Assembly: GCF_022180365.1 (NCBI RefSeq) | Contig: NZ_BQKV01000018.1 | Span: forward strand, 1 to 64,000 | Direction of reading: 5' to 3' | DNA from: Faecalibacterium gallinarum | Lineage (GTDB): Bacteria; Bacillota; Clostridia; Oscillospirales; Ruminococcaceae | DNA length: 64,000 nucleotides | In this document: piece after piece, positions 52,559 through 61,934 of the stretch | How positions within the stretch are numbered: position 1 is the first letter of the stretch | Layout: every line of letters begins with the position of its first letter | The notes under the pieces: model-generated | The model's database searches: none | What the model was told of the DNA's origin: nothing | The model's input: only the letters and a program-made list of their open reading frames with translations | Program-made: the position numbers and the translations under genes

Positions 52559-53410
52559 ATGCTCTTTTTACGCTCCCCTTACATAGGGAACCGCCTGCGC
52601 TCGCTTTCCCTCTGTCTTATGCTGGCTTTTTCCCTGGGTTTTTTGTCCGGCCAGCTCTGGCCCTCCGTCACTGCGGCCGGGTGCCGTTTGGAGGACCTGA
52701 CCCAAGACCCGGACACCCACTTCGCAGGGGCCGAACCCGCCCGGCAAGCTGCCGCCACCACCGGGGCCGACTCCACCCACGCAAGCCAAAAGCTGGTCTG
52801 TCTGACCTTTGACGACGGCCCCAGCAAAAACACTCCCGCTGTGCTGGAAGTGCTGGAACGGTACGGCGTCCCGGCCACCTTTTTTGTGATCGCCACCGGA
52901 TACAACGACGAGTATCTGCCCCTGGTCCGCCAGGCCCGCGAGGCCGGGCACCAGATCGCCCTCCACTCCGCCTCCCACGATTACAGCGCCATCTACTCTA
53001 GCCCGGCGGCTTACTGGGAGGACATCGACCTTTTGCGGGAGCGGCTCTCCCCTTATGTGGACCCGGACGGCCTGACCTACCTGCGGTTCCCCGGCGGCAG
53101 CACCAACACCGTCAGCCGCAAATACGGCGGCGCGGGGATTATGAAGGAGCTGAAAGCCCAGGCCGAGGAAAAAGGCTATCAGTGGGTGGACTGGAACGTC
53201 TGCGGCGAGGACGCCGCCGGGGAAAAACTGAGCCCCGGGGAGATCTTTAAAAATGTGGTCAAGAGCACCAACGGCCAGAGCGTCTGCGTGGTGCTGCTCC
53301 ACGACTCGGCCACCACCTCCACCACCCCCGAGGCCCTGCCGGACATCATCGGCTGGTATAAAGAACAGGGCTATGAGTTCTGCACCGTAGAGCAGCTGTA
53401 CGAGAAATAA
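52559..53410 (+). CDS. Membrane-anchored polysaccharide deacetylase (NodB domain)
   Basis: 283 residues. Signal anchor (about 13-34), 45-residue linker, NodB domain from about 78. Motifs complete: TFDDGP (metal and base), HSASH (metal His pair) near 140, RFPGGS near 180 and LLHDS near 245. Carbohydrate esterase 4 enzymes remove acetyl groups from peptidoglycan or similar polymers outside the membrane. ATG 52559 follows AAGGAGG. Single gene with its own terminator. Confidence 0.9.
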   Translation: MLFLRSPYIGNRLRSLSLCLMLAFSLGFLSGQLWPSVTAAGCRLEDLTQDPDTHFAGAEPARQAAATTGADSTHASQKLVCLTFDDGPSKNTPAVLEVLERYGVPATFFVIATGYNDEYLPLVRQAREAGHQIALHSASHDYSAIYSSPAAYWEDIDLLRERLSPYVDPDGLTYLRFPGGSTNTVSRKYGGAGIMKELKAQAEEKGYQWVDWNVCGEDAAGEKLSPGEIFKNVVKSTNGQSVCVVLLHDSATTSTTPEALPDIIGWYKEQGYEFCTVEQLYEK

Positions 53411-53428
53411 CAAGGGCAGCAAAACAGC

Positions 53429-53476
53429 AAAAGCCCGCAGGCCAGAACGCTTTTCGCGTCCGGTCTGCGGGCTTTT
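53429..53476. terminator. Bidirectional terminator, deacetylase / M18 peptidase
   Basis: AAAAGCCCGCAG (53429-53440) pairs with CTGCGGGCTTTT (53465-53476); T-runs occur on both strands. Confidence 0.88.
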
Positions 53477-53486
53477 ATCAGGTTAA

Positions 53487-54881
53487 TTACTGGCCGTCTG
53501 CAAAGAAGGTGCAGAAGGTGCGGTAGGCCATGTATAGGTCCATCTTGTGGATGACCTCAAAGGGAGAGTGCATGGACAGGACGGGCACGCCGATGTCCAG
53601 GACCTCGATGCCCTGGTGTGCCACGTACTTTGCGACGGTGCCGCCGCCGCCCAGGTCGATCCGGCCCATCTCGCCGATCTGCCAGGAGATGCCGGCCTCG
53701 TCCATCATCCGGGTGACGCGGCCCACCAGCTCGGCGGAAGCGTCGCTGGCGCCAGACTTGCCGCGGCTGCCGGTGTACTTGAAGATGGCCACGCCGCGGC
53801 CTGCGTAGGTGCCGTTCTGGGGCTCGAAGGCGCTGGCCCAGGTGGGATCGTAGGCAGCGGTAACGTCGGCCGACAGGCAGACGCTGTTCTGGAAGGCGCG
53901 GATGGAGTCGGCCTTCTGGCAGGCGCAGAGCTGCTGCAGGAAGTGGAAGGTGAACATGCTGTTCATGCCGGTGACACCCTCGCTGCCGATCTCCTCCTTG
54001 TCGGCCAGGACGCAGACGGTGGTGTAGGCGGGGTTCTTGCACTCGATCTCTGCCCGCAGGCCGGCATAGCCGTCCACACGGTCGTCGTGGCCGTAGCCGC
54101 CCACCATGGAGCGGTCGAAGCCCACATCCTGGGCCTTGTGGGCGGGGACAACCTCGATCTCAGCCCGGACAAAGTCCTTCTCGGTGATGCCGTACTTCTC
54201 GTTCAGCAGCAGCATGGTGTTCAGCTTGACCTTCTCCTTGATCTGGTCGTCGGCCACCGCCTCGGAACCGATCAGGACGTTCAGCTCCTCACCCTTGATG
54301 CCGTCCTTCAGGGGACGCTCGCCCTGCTCCTGGCCCAGATGGGGCAGCAGGTCGGTGATGCAGAAGACGGGATCGCCCGGCTCCTCACCGATCCGGACGG
54401 TCACCGAGCTGCCGTCGGCACGGGTGAACACGCCGTGGATGGCCAGGGGCAGGGTGACCCACTGGTACTTGCGGATGCCGCCGTAGTAGTGGGTCTTCAG
54501 GTAGCTGAAGTGGCCCGCCTCGTACAGGGGATTGGGGCGCAGGTCCAGACGGGGGCAGTCGGAGTGGGCGATCACCAGACGGAAGCCGTCCTCGAGGGAG
54601 CGGCTGCCGATGGTGGCGCAGAGCACCGCTTTGCCCTGGTGGATCAGATAGACCTTGTCGCCGGGGGCGTAGGTCTTGCGGTCGTCAAACTTCTGGTAGC
54701 CGGCCTTCACCAGCTCCTTCTCGCAGTAGTCGGCCACCTCGCGCTCGGTCTTGCCCTCGTCCAGGAAGGTCTTGTAACCCTCGCTGAACTCGGATGCAGC
54801 CTGACGGGCGGCGGCGTCCTTGTCGCCGGCATAGGCGGGCTCATACATAAGCTCTTTTGCTTTTTCAGTCAATTCGCTCAT
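53487..54881 (-). CDS. M18 family aminopeptidase
   Basis: 464 residues, peptidase M18 (ApeA/LAP4-like). Zinc ligands: His in VIAHSDCPRLDLRP near 95, Asp and Glu in the AEIECKNPAYTT and DKEEIGSEG segments near 265-285, and C-terminal His in SMHSPFEV near 440. Cytosolic dodecamers release N-terminal acidic or neutral residues. ATG 54881 follows CGAGGT; the open frame upstream lies inside the transglycosylase gene. Confidence 0.92.
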   Translation of the reverse strand: MSELTEKAKELMYEPAYAGDKDAAARQAASEFSEGYKTFLDEGKTEREVADYCEKELVKAGYQKFDDRKTYAPGDKVYLIHQGKAVLCATIGSRSLEDGFRLVIAHSDCPRLDLRPNPLYEAGHFSYLKTHYYGGIRKYQWVTLPLAIHGVFTRADGSSVTVRIGEEPGDPVFCITDLLPHLGQEQGERPLKDGIKGEELNVLIGSEAVADDQIKEKVKLNTMLLLNEKYGITEKDFVRAEIEVVPAHKAQDVGFDRSMVGGYGHDDRVDGYAGLRAEIECKNPAYTTVCVLADKEEIGSEGVTGMNSMFTFHFLQQLCACQKADSIRAFQNSVCLSADVTAAYDPTWASAFEPQNGTYAGRGVAIFKYTGSRGKSGASDASAELVGRVTRMMDEAGISWQIGEMGRIDLGGGGTVAKYVAHQGIEVLDIGVPVLSMHSPFEVIHKMDLYMAYRTFCTFFADGQ

Positions 54882-54913
54882 TGTTTTTACCTCGTATTCT
54901 CTCATATTCCTAT

Positions 54914-55477
54914 TCAAGAGCCGTAAAGCTCTGTATAGCATTGATAACGTTCCAGAATTTTCTGGACATAGTGGGCCATCTGGGTGTAAGGAAACTCGGC
55001 CAGGATGGTGCCGTCCCGGGTGTACTGCCCATTTTCCAGCAGGGCATCCACGGTGCCCCAGCCGCTGTGATAGGCCGCCGCCGCGGTGGCGATGTCTCCC
55101 CCGTACCGCTCCAGGCAGAGCTTTAGATAATACGCTCCAAACCGGATGCTGCAATCGGGGTCATAGAGGCTGTCAAAGTTCAGCGCCTCGTCCGGCGCGA
55201 TTTTGCTCTTGATCCAGTAGAAAGTTTCCTCGGTCATCTGCATGAGGCCCCGGGCCCCCACACTGGACTCGGCCTCGGGGTCGAAGCTGCTCTCGGTGTG
55301 GATAAAGCTATAAATCAGCAGCGGGTCCAGGTCATAGGCAGCGGCCCAGCCCTCCACCTCGGCGGCGTAGCACCGGGGGTAGCGCCATTCCTGTACCTGG
55401 CGGAGGATCTGGGGCAGCTGGACAATCACCAGCGTCAAGATCAGCACCAGGGCGGCGCTCTTAAAAAAATGCTTCAA
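54914..55477 (-). CDS. Lytic transglycosylase (SLT domain)
   Basis: 187 residues. N-terminal membrane anchor (about 7-25), then a goose-lysozyme-like SLT domain: catalytic Glu in IHTESSFDPEAESSVGARG split as HTESSFDP (Glu near 64) and VGARGLMQMTEET near 79. Cleaves peptidoglycan glycan strands to anhydromuramyl ends. Between coaE (four-base overlap) and the M18 peptidase. Confidence 0.9.
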   Translation of the reverse strand: MKHFFKSAALVLILTLVIVQLPQILRQVQEWRYPRCYAAEVEGWAAAYDLDPLLIYSFIHTESSFDPEAESSVGARGLMQMTEETFYWIKSKIAPDEALNFDSLYDPDCSIRFGAYYLKLCLERYGGDIATAAAAYHSGWGTVDALLENGQYTRDGTILAEFPYTQMAHYVQKILERYQCYTELYGS

Positions 55478-56109
55478 ATCGACCGACCCGAGCCCCCTTT
55501 CTGCCCGGCGGCCCGGGCCAGAAGCTGGTCCAGCACCCGGCCGGCGACCTGCCGCAGGGTTTCCAGGGTGCCGGTATTTTCCAGCTGGAAGGAAGCCCGG
55601 GCGGTCAGGACATCTTCGGGGGTTTGGGCGTCCAGACGGCGGCGGGCCATCTCGGGGGAGATGCCGTCCCGCCGGGCGATCCGCTCCACGCTGGTTTCAT
55701 AGGGGGCCGTCACCACCACCAGATCGTCGCACTCGGCCTCCAGGGCCGTGCCCACGATCACCGCGCCGTCGATGGCAAAGAGGGGGCTGCCGGCTTCCCG
55801 GGCCGCCTGGCGGGCCGCCCGCACCCGGCGGATGATCTCCGGATGGGTGATCTCGTCCAGGGCGGTTTTCCCCTCCGGGGTGGCAAAAGCCCGATCCGCC
55901 AGCAGGCGGCGGCGCAACGCCCCGGTGTCCGGCTCCAGAATATCCGGGCCAAACCGCTCCGCCAGTTTTTCCAGCACCGGCGAGCCCGGCAGCAGAATCT
56001 CCCGGGAGATCTGGTCGGCATCCGCTACCGGAATCCCCCGCTCCACAAAGAGGGCGGTGACAGTGGATTTGCCGCAGCCGCTGCGGCCCGTGATCCCTAC
56101 CGTCCTCAT
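55474..56109 (-). CDS. coaE: Dephospho-CoA kinase
   Basis: 211 residues. P-loop GRSGCGKST at 8-16, LID and CoA motifs (DEITHPEI near 82, VVVTAPYETSVERIARRDG near 126-144). Last step of coenzyme A synthesis. Overlaps sua5 upstream and the transglycosylase downstream by four bases each. Confidence 0.94.
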   Translation of the reverse strand: MRTVGITGRSGCGKSTVTALFVERGIPVADADQISREILLPGSPVLEKLAERFGPDILEPDTGALRRRLLADRAFATPEGKTALDEITHPEIIRRVRAARQAAREAGSPLFAIDGAVIVGTALEAECDDLVVVTAPYETSVERIARRDGISPEMARRRLDAQTPEDVLTARASFQLENTGTLETLRQVAGRVLDQLLARAAGQKGGSGRSI

Positions 56110-57131
56110 AGGTCGATCACCCGGAAGGCGGCGGCCCGGATCAGGCGGTTATACACCGCCATGGAAAGGCCGTCTTTTTGGGGGCAGCGGGCGTAAACCA
56201 CCCGGTCCCCCTGTTCGTCCAGGGCCCGCAGGCACCGGAACAGGTGCTTGGCCTGGTCCTCGCCGTCCCCTTCCCTGCCGTATTCAATGTAGGGCACCCC
56301 CAGCTTTTCCCCCTCGCCGGTGAAGCAGAGGCAGGCCGGGTGCTCCGCCGCGTGGGCCTCGAGATAGGCTTTGAACTGGTCGAAACTGCCGTTCAGCAGG
56401 GTGATATCCGCCTTGGGGGCGTAGTGTTTATACTTCATGCCGGGGCTGCGGGCCACCTCGCCCTCTGCCAGGCGTTCCAGAATGGCGCCGGAGACTTCCA
56501 CCTCCTCCCCCAGGGCCCGCTCCAGGTCCTCCAGGGTGATATGGCCGGGGCGGAAGAGGGTGGGCTTTTCGCCCACCACCGAAACGACGGTGGACTCCAC
56601 CCCCACCTGGCACTCGCCGCCGTCCAGAATCAGGGGCAGACGGCCCTGCATATCGTTCCAGACGTCCTGGGCGTTGGTGGGGCTGGGTTTGCCCGAGAGG
56701 TTGGCCGAGGGGGCCGCAAAGGCGATGCCGCTGGCGGCGATCAGCCGCTGGACCACCGGGTGGCTGGGCATCCGGATGCCCACCGTATCCAGCCCGGCGC
56801 AGCACTCGGCCGCCACCTCCGGCCCCCGGGGCATGATGATGGTCAAAGGCCCGGGCCAGAAGGCCGCGGCCAGAAGCCGGGCCCGCTCGGGGAACTCACT
56901 CACCAGACCGGGCAGCATCTCCACACTGGCAATATGAACGATCAAAGGGTTATCCTGGGGGCGGCCCTTGGCCTCGAAGATCTTGGCCACCGCCGCGCCG
57001 TTCCGGGCGTCGGCGGCGATGCCGTAGACCGTCTCGGTGGGCAGAGCCACAATCTCCCCCTGCTGCAAAAGGGCGGCAGCCCGGGCAATGCCCGCCTCGT
57101 CCGCTGCGCAGCAAATGGTCTCTATGCTCAT
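56106..57131 (-). CDS. tsaC: L-threonylcarbamoyladenylate synthase (Sua5 type)
   Basis: 341 residues, the long Sua5 form: YrdC domain (about 12-200) with KGRPQDNPLIVHI near 55 and APSANLSGKPSPT near 140, then a linker and a Sua5 domain (about 230-341). Makes threonylcarbamoyl-AMP for the t6A37 modification of tRNAs reading ANN codons. Follows prfA by 25 bases. Confidence 0.94.
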   Translation of the reverse strand: MSIETICCAADEAGIARAAALLQQGEIVALPTETVYGIAADARNGAAVAKIFEAKGRPQDNPLIVHIASVEMLPGLVSEFPERARLLAAAFWPGPLTIIMPRGPEVAAECCAGLDTVGIRMPSHPVVQRLIAASGIAFAAPSANLSGKPSPTNAQDVWNDMQGRLPLILDGGECQVGVESTVVSVVGEKPTLFRPGHITLEDLERALGEEVEVSGAILERLAEGEVARSPGMKYKHYAPKADITLLNGSFDQFKAYLEAHAAEHPACLCFTGEGEKLGVPYIEYGREGDGEDQAKHLFRCLRALDEQGDRVVYARCPQKDGLSMAVYNRLIRAAAFRVIDL

Positions 57132-57156
57132 GATATCTGATCCACTTTCTGGCCCG

Positions 57157-58236
57157 TCAGGCCGGGCCGTTTAGTTGTTTGAGTTTTTCCGCCTGCTCCC
57201 GGCAGGCCAGTTCGTCCAGAAGATCGTCCAACCCGCCGTCCATAATCCGGTCCAGATTGTGGAGCGTCAGCCCGATGCGGTGGTCGGTGCAGCGGTCCTG
57301 GGGGAAATTGTAGGTGCGGATTTTCTCGCTCCGGTCCCCTGTGCCCACCTGGCCCTGACGGCTGGCGTTGATGGCGTCCTGCTGGGCCTGCTGCTTTTGG
57401 GCCAGCAGACGGCTGCGCAGCACCTCTAGGGCTTTGTCTTTGTTCTGGAACTGGCTGCGCTCGTTCTGACATTCTACCACCATACCGGTGGGGAGATGTG
57501 TCACTCGGATGGCGCTGGACGTTTTATTGATATGCTGGCCGCCCGCGCCGGATGAGCGAAAGGTGTCAATCCGCAGGTCTTTCATATCCAGCTGGACCTC
57601 CACCTCTTCGGCCTGGGGCATCACCGCCACCGTGGCGGTAGAGGTGTGGATCCGCCCTTGCGTCTCGGTCTCGGGCACCCGCTGGACCCGGTGCACCCCG
57701 CTCTCGTATTTGAGCCGGCTGTACACCCCCGCCCCGCTGACCGAGAACACCACCTCTTTGGCGCCCCCCAGCTCGGTCTCGCTGAGGTTCAGAATCTCCA
57801 TCTGCCAGCCTTTATTCTGGATATACATGCTGTACATCCGGAACAGGCTGTGGGCAAAGAGGGCGGCCTCGTCGCCGCCGGCGCCGCTGCGGATCTCCAT
57901 AATCACATCGCGGCCGTCGTTTTTATCCTTGGGCAGCAGCGCAATCTTGAGAATATTTTCCAGCTCTGCCATGTTTTGCTGTTTTTCGCAAATTTCTTGG
58001 TGTACAATATCTCTAAACTCCGCATCCAGGGTATCGTCCTGGAGCAGCGCCCGGGCCTGCTCCAGGTGATCCCGGGCGGTCTGCCAGCTGCGGTATGCCT
58101 CGATGGCCGGCTGGGCGTCGTGGTATTCCTGCATCAGCCGGCGAAACAGCGCCGGATCGGCGGCAGTTTCGGGCTGGTTGAGCCGCTCGGCCAGTTCTTC
58201 AAACCGGCGGCAGGCGGCTTCCATCTGTTCAAACAA
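57157..58236 (-). CDS. prfA: Peptide chain release factor 1
   Basis: 359 residues. Stop-codon recognition motif PET (PxT) in [16 protein letters not shown] near 180-195 identifies RF1 (RF2 has SPF). GGQ in [11 protein letters not shown] near 230 triggers peptide release. prmC, its usual methyltransferase neighbour, is absent here; sua5 follows directly. GAAAGGAGC precedes the ATG. Confidence 0.95.
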   Translation of the reverse strand: MFEQMEAACRRFEELAERLNQPETAADPALFRRLMQEYHDAQPAIEAYRSWQTARDHLEQARALLQDDTLDAEFRDIVHQEICEKQQNMAELENILKIALLPKDKNDGRDVIMEIRSGAGGDEAALFAHSLFRMYSMYIQNKGWQMEILNLSETELGGAKEVVFSVSGAGVYSRLKYESGVHRVQRVPETETQGRIHTSTATVAVMPQAEEVEVQLDMKDLRIDTFRSSGAGGQHINKTSSAIRVTHLPTGMVVECQNERSQFQNKDKALEVLRSRLLAQKQQAQQDAINASRQGQVGTGDRSEKIRTYNFPQDRCTDHRIGLTLHNLDRIMDGGLDDLLDELACREQAEKLKQLNGPA

Positions 58237-58318
58237 AGGACATGCTCCTTTCCTGGTGAATGTGCCGGCGGGTCAGGCCCTGGGGGCCCGGCGGACCGTG
58301 TACAAAACAGGAGCGGAG

Positions 58319-58510
58319 CTAGCCGTTTTCGGCCGGCTTGATCACTTTTTTAATATTTTTCTCAATCTTGGCCCGGGGGAGCATGATCTCCCGCCCGCAG
58401 CCGGTGCAGCGGATGCGGAAGTCCATCCCCACCCGCAGCACCTCGAAACTACAGGCGCCGCAGGGGTGCTTCTTCCGGGTCTGGATGGTATCTCCAACCG
58501 CAATATCCAT
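58319..58510 (-). CDS. DUF951 family zinc-ribbon-like protein
   Basis: 63 residues: KKHPCGACSFEVLRVGMD near 14-31 and RIRCTGCGREIMLPR near 32-46, two cysteine pairs likely binding zinc. DUF951 is common in Firmicutes, often linked to translation or GTPase genes (ychF); function unknown. First gene of the prfA operon; 82-base gap to prfA. Confidence 0.88.
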   Translation of the reverse strand: MDIAVGDTIQTRKKHPCGACSFEVLRVGMDFRIRCTGCGREIMLPRAKIEKNIKKVIKPAENG

Positions 58511-58596
58511 AGGCAGGACTCCTTTCTGCCCGCACTCCGGCGGGCAAACTGCGGACGGTTCGGGGGCGCGCCCCGCAGGCGGCCGCAGCTTTATTT

Positions 58597-58625
58597 AGTA
58601 TAATCCAAATTCGTTCAAAATGCAA
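58597..58625 (-). promoter_or_regulatory. Promoter of the DUF951-prfA operon
   Basis: TTGCAT (58625-58620), 17 bases, TATACT (58602-58597) on the minus strand. On the plus strand a TATAAT overlaps at 58599-58604 and may serve the divergent S1 gene. Confidence 0.75.
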
Positions 58626-58740
58626 ATATCCGCCCAGCCCGGCGCATATCGTTTAGGGAACCGCATTTCTCCCCTTTGGGACAGGCAGCCCGGCTGCCCG
58701 CGGAACAAATCGACAGAACAGACAGAAAGAGGAATGAAAC

Positions 58741-59676
58741 ATGATGCAAACCTTCCGAACCGAAGAAAATTACCGCAGCGCGGACCGTCTGACTGAGTCC
58801 GAGCTCCGGGCCGCCATCGCAAACCGGGAAATCTTGCAGAGCACGGCCCTGGCCTTTGACACCCACCGGCAGCTGCGGTTTGAGATCGGGGGAACCCGGG
58901 CGGTGATGCCCTTCTCCCAGTGCGCCGACGGCGCCGAGGATGGCGCGGTGCGGGACATCGCCGTACTGACCCGGGTGGGCCGCCCCACCTGTTTTGTGAT
59001 TGAATCCATGGATCCCGGCCCCGACGGCCGGCCCGTTTACCAGCTGTCCCGGGCCGAGGCCCAGCGGATGTGCAAGGCGGAATATCTGGACCAGCTCCAG
59101 CCCGGGGACATCCTGCCCTGCACCGTCACCCACATCGAACCCTTCGGGGCCTTCTGCGACGTGGGCTGCGGCATCAGCGCCCTATTGCCCATCGACTGCA
59201 TGTCGGTGAGCCGGATCTCCTCCCCCGCCGACCGGGTCAGCGTGGGGCAGCAGATCCTCTGTGTCATCAAGAGCCGGGACCCCCAGGGCCGGTTCGTGCT
59301 GACCATCCGGGAGCTGCTGGGCACCTGGGCCGAAAACGCCGCCGCCTTTACCACCGGGGAAACGGTGGTGGGGATCGTCCGCAGCGTGGAGGACTACGGC
59401 ACCTTCATCGAGATCGCCCCCAATCTGGCCGGGCTGGCCGAGAGCTGCCCCGACCTCCACCCCGGGCAGGCCGTCAGCGTGTACATCAAAAACATCCTGC
59501 CCGAAAAGATGAAGATCAAGCTGGTGATCGTCAACCACAACCTGGGCCAGAACCTGCGGTTCGACCTGCGGTACTTTATCACCGAGGGGCATCTGGACCA
59601 CTGGCTCTACTCCACCCCGGAGAGCCGGAAACGGATCGAAACGGAATTTAATTGTCCGGCTTGCAATCCGGCCTAA
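58741..59676 (+). CDS. S1 RNA-binding domain protein
   Basis: 311 residues with two S1 folds: about 116-185 (GDILPCTVTHIEPFGAFCDV) and about 203-265 (GETVVGIVRSVEDYGTFIEI). An N-terminal 110 residues are unlike ribosomal S1, and the C-terminus ends ETEFNCPACNPA. Related to the clostridial S1-like proteins of unknown role; not the multi-domain ribosomal S1. GAAAGAGGAA precedes two adjacent ATGs. A palindrome GGCAGCCCGGCTGCC lies in the leader (58683-58699). Confidence 0.85.
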   Translation: MMQTFRTEENYRSADRLTESELRAAIANREILQSTALAFDTHRQLRFEIGGTRAVMPFSQCADGAEDGAVRDIAVLTRVGRPTCFVIESMDPGPDGRPVYQLSRAEAQRMCKAEYLDQLQPGDILPCTVTHIEPFGAFCDVGCGISALLPIDCMSVSRISSPADRVSVGQQILCVIKSRDPQGRFVLTIRELLGTWAENAAAFTTGETVVGIVRSVEDYGTFIEIAPNLAGLAESCPDLHPGQAVSVYIKNILPEKMKIKLVIVNHNLGQNLRFDLRYFITEGHLDHWLYSTPESRKRIETEFNCPACNPA

Positions 59677-59689
59677 AAACTTTTATACT
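59661..59689 (+). promoter_or_regulatory. Promoter of the DUF4364 gene
   Basis: TTGCAA (59661-59666), 17 bases, TATACT (59684-59689). Its -35 lies in the last codons of the S1 gene. Confidence 0.7.
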
Positions 59690-59807
59690 ATAAAGCAGAT
59701 ACGGGAACGCCCGTCCGCTTGTCCTGTGCAGGCGGGCGGCTTCTCTCTGCCTGTGAAAGGAGCCGAGGCTCCTCTAAAATAAGCCGCCGAAAAAGGATGT
59801 GAAGGAT

Positions 59808-60359
59808 ATGGCCGCACACGATGCTTTTACCGCCGGGGTCAAACCCGGCGGGCTGACCAGCAGCACCGAGATCCGGCTGCTGCTGTGCTATCTGATCCAG
59901 AACGCCGGGCCCCTCACCCGACAGGAAATCGAGACTGCACTGATGGAGGAGCAGCTGGTCAATTACTTTGAGATCGGCTCCTGTCTCGACGACATCACCC
60001 GCCAGGAGCTGGTCCGCCTGGAGGGCGAGCGCTACGCCATCACCGAAAAAGGCCGCCGGGTCTCCCAGGAGCTGGGGTACGATCTGCCCCGGAGCGTCCG
60101 GGAGCGGGCCGTCACCGCCGTATTGCAGGCCCAGGTCTGGGCCCGCAAAACCGCCGAGTACAGCGCCCGGATCACCGAGAAAGAGGACGGCCACTGCGTC
60201 ATCCGCTGCACCGTCAACGGGCTGAACGAGGAGCTGTTCTGTTTGCAACTGACCATGCCCGACAAGATGACCGCCGAACTGGTCAAGAAACGGTTCATCC
60301 TCCGGGGCAACGAGATTTACCAGCTGCTGATCAACAAGCTGACCGAAGAAGAATCCTAA
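59808..60359 (+). CDS. DUF4364 family winged-helix protein
   Basis: 183 residues. STEIRLLLCYLIQNAGPLTRQEIETAL begins a helix-turn-helix (split: IRLLLCYLIQNAG, then TRQEIETAL), followed by YAITEKGRRVSQEL (wing). Typical DUF4364 length. A GTG three codons upstream (59799) is in frame but too close to AAAAGG; ATG 59808 is preferred. A regulatory role is implied by the fold only. Confidence 0.82.
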   Translation: MAAHDAFTAGVKPGGLTSSTEIRLLLCYLIQNAGPLTRQEIETALMEEQLVNYFEIGSCLDDITRQELVRLEGERYAITEKGRRVSQELGYDLPRSVRERAVTAVLQAQVWARKTAEYSARITEKEDGHCVIRCTVNGLNEELFCLQLTMPDKMTAELVKKRFILRGNEIYQLLINKLTEEES

Positions 60360-60379
60360 CCCCCCAAAACACCGACAAA

Positions 60380-60422
60380 AGCGCCGCCCGCGTTTTACAA
60401 AACGCAGGCGGCGCTCTTTTTT
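60380..60422. terminator. Bidirectional terminator, DUF4364 / spoIVA
   Basis: AGCGCCGCC (60380-60388) pairs with GGCGGCGCT (60407-60415), inner GCGTTTT/AACGC, followed by CTTTTTT on plus and CTTTTG on minus. Confidence 0.9.
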
Positions 60423-60432
60423 CAGGGGCCTT

Positions 60433-61914
60433 TCACAACAGGATACAGATCAGGCCGGTGCAGCCGTCGTTGATCACCCGCTCCAGAGTATCCTGGAGCC
60501 GGGCCCGGGCCTCCTGGGGCATATGGAGCAGTTTGCCCTGCAAGCCCTCGTTGACCAGCTCGTGGAGGCTTTTGCCGAAGATATTGGACTCCCAGATCTT
60601 CACCGGGTCCTCCTCGAAATCCCCCAGCAGGCTCTTGACCAGGTCCTCGCTCTGTTTCTCCGTCCCCACAATGGGGTTGATCTCGGTGCGGATCTCCGCC
60701 CGCATCATGTGGATGGAGGGGGCGCTGGCCTGGAGCCGGACCCCGTACCGGCCCCCCTGGCGGACGATCTCGGGTTGTTCCAGGTGCAGCTCGTTGATGG
60801 TGGGCATGACGATGCCGTAGCCGGTGGCCTCCACCTGTTCCAGGGCGCTGCGGATCTTGTCGTACTCCCGCCGGGCCCGGGCCAGCTCGATGATGCAGGG
60901 CATCAGCCCCGCCTCGTCCCCGATCTCCAGGCCGGTCTGCTCGCTGAGCACCTGGTAGAACACCTCCGGTTTCAGCTCCACCGTCACCCGGACGCTGCCC
61001 TCGGCCAGGTCCATGGACCCCACCACCGAGCGCTGGACCGCGTCACATTCCAGGGCCTCGGCCCCTTCGGTGCCCTGCAAGTCCTTCATCCGGGTGATCT
61101 TCTCAGCAAATTTCAGGGCGGCATCGTAGACCGCGCTCTGGAGCCAGTGGCCGCTGTCCAGCATGGTGACCCACCGGGGCAGGGCGAAATCCAGCTCCTT
61201 CACCGGGAACTCATAGAGCACCGTCTCCAAGATCTTGCCCAGCTGGGCGGCGTCCAGATCCACACAGCTCACCGGCAGAACCGACCGGCCGTAGTCCCGC
61301 TCCATCCCGGCGGCCAGCTGAAGGGTCTCGGGTGCATCGGGGCGGGTGCTGTTGAGCAGAATAATAAAGGGTTTGCCCAGGGATTCCAGCTCACCGATGA
61401 CCCGCTGCTCGGTTTTGGCGTAGCTCTCCCGGGGGATATCGCTGACGGTGCCGTCGGTGGTAACCACGATCCCGATGGTGGAGTGCTCATAAATCACCTT
61501 CTGGGTGCCGGTCTCCGCCGCCTGGTCAAAGGGGATCTCCTCCTCAAACCAGGGGCTCTTGACCATCCGGGGTTTCTCGTTTTCCTCGTGGCCCATGGCG
61601 CCCTCCACCATATAGCCCACGCAGTCGATCAGCCGAACCCGGCACTCGCCCCCGCCCTCCAGCTGGAGGGGAACCGCCGACTCCGGGATGAACTTGGGCT
61701 CGGTGGTCATGATGGTCCGCCCCGCGGCGGACTGGGGCAACTCGTCCCGGGCCCGGGCCCGGGCGGCGGCGTTCCCGATGCCGGGGAGAACCAGCTCTTC
61801 CATAAACCGCTTGATGAAGGTGCTCTTGCCGCTGCGCACCGGCCCCACAACCCCGATGTAGATATCGCCGCCGGTGCGCGCGCCAATCTCCCGATACAGC
61901 GCCGTATTTTCCAA
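60433..61914 (-). CDS. spoIVA: Stage IV sporulation protein A (coat basement ATPase)
   Basis: 493 residues, equal to Bacillus SpoIVA. TRAFAC-type P-loop GPVRSGKS at 24-31; long central domain; conserved C-terminal region needed for localisation. SpoIVA polymerises on the forespore surface using ATP and is the base of the spore coat. The start is TTG 61914, preceded by GGAGGATAAAACA; a longer frame upstream lies inside the LysM gene. Twenty bases separate it from that gene. Confidence 0.95.
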   Translation of the reverse strand: MENTALYREIGARTGGDIYIGVVGPVRSGKSTFIKRFMEELVLPGIGNAAARARARDELPQSAAGRTIMTTEPKFIPESAVPLQLEGGGECRVRLIDCVGYMVEGAMGHEENEKPRMVKSPWFEEEIPFDQAAETGTQKVIYEHSTIGIVVTTDGTVSDIPRESYAKTEQRVIGELESLGKPFIILLNSTRPDAPETLQLAAGMERDYGRSVLPVSCVDLDAAQLGKILETVLYEFPVKELDFALPRWVTMLDSGHWLQSAVYDAALKFAEKITRMKDLQGTEGAEALECDAVQRSVVGSMDLAEGSVRVTVELKPEVFYQVLSEQTGLEIGDEAGLMPCIIELARARREYDKIRSALEQVEATGYGIVMPTINELHLEQPEIVRQGGRYGVRLQASAPSIHMMRAEIRTEINPIVGTEKQSEDLVKSLLGDFEEDPVKIWESNIFGKSLHELVNEGLQGKLLHMPQEARARLQDTLERVINDGCTGLICILL

Positions 61915-61934
61915 TGTTTTATCCTCCCTTTCGC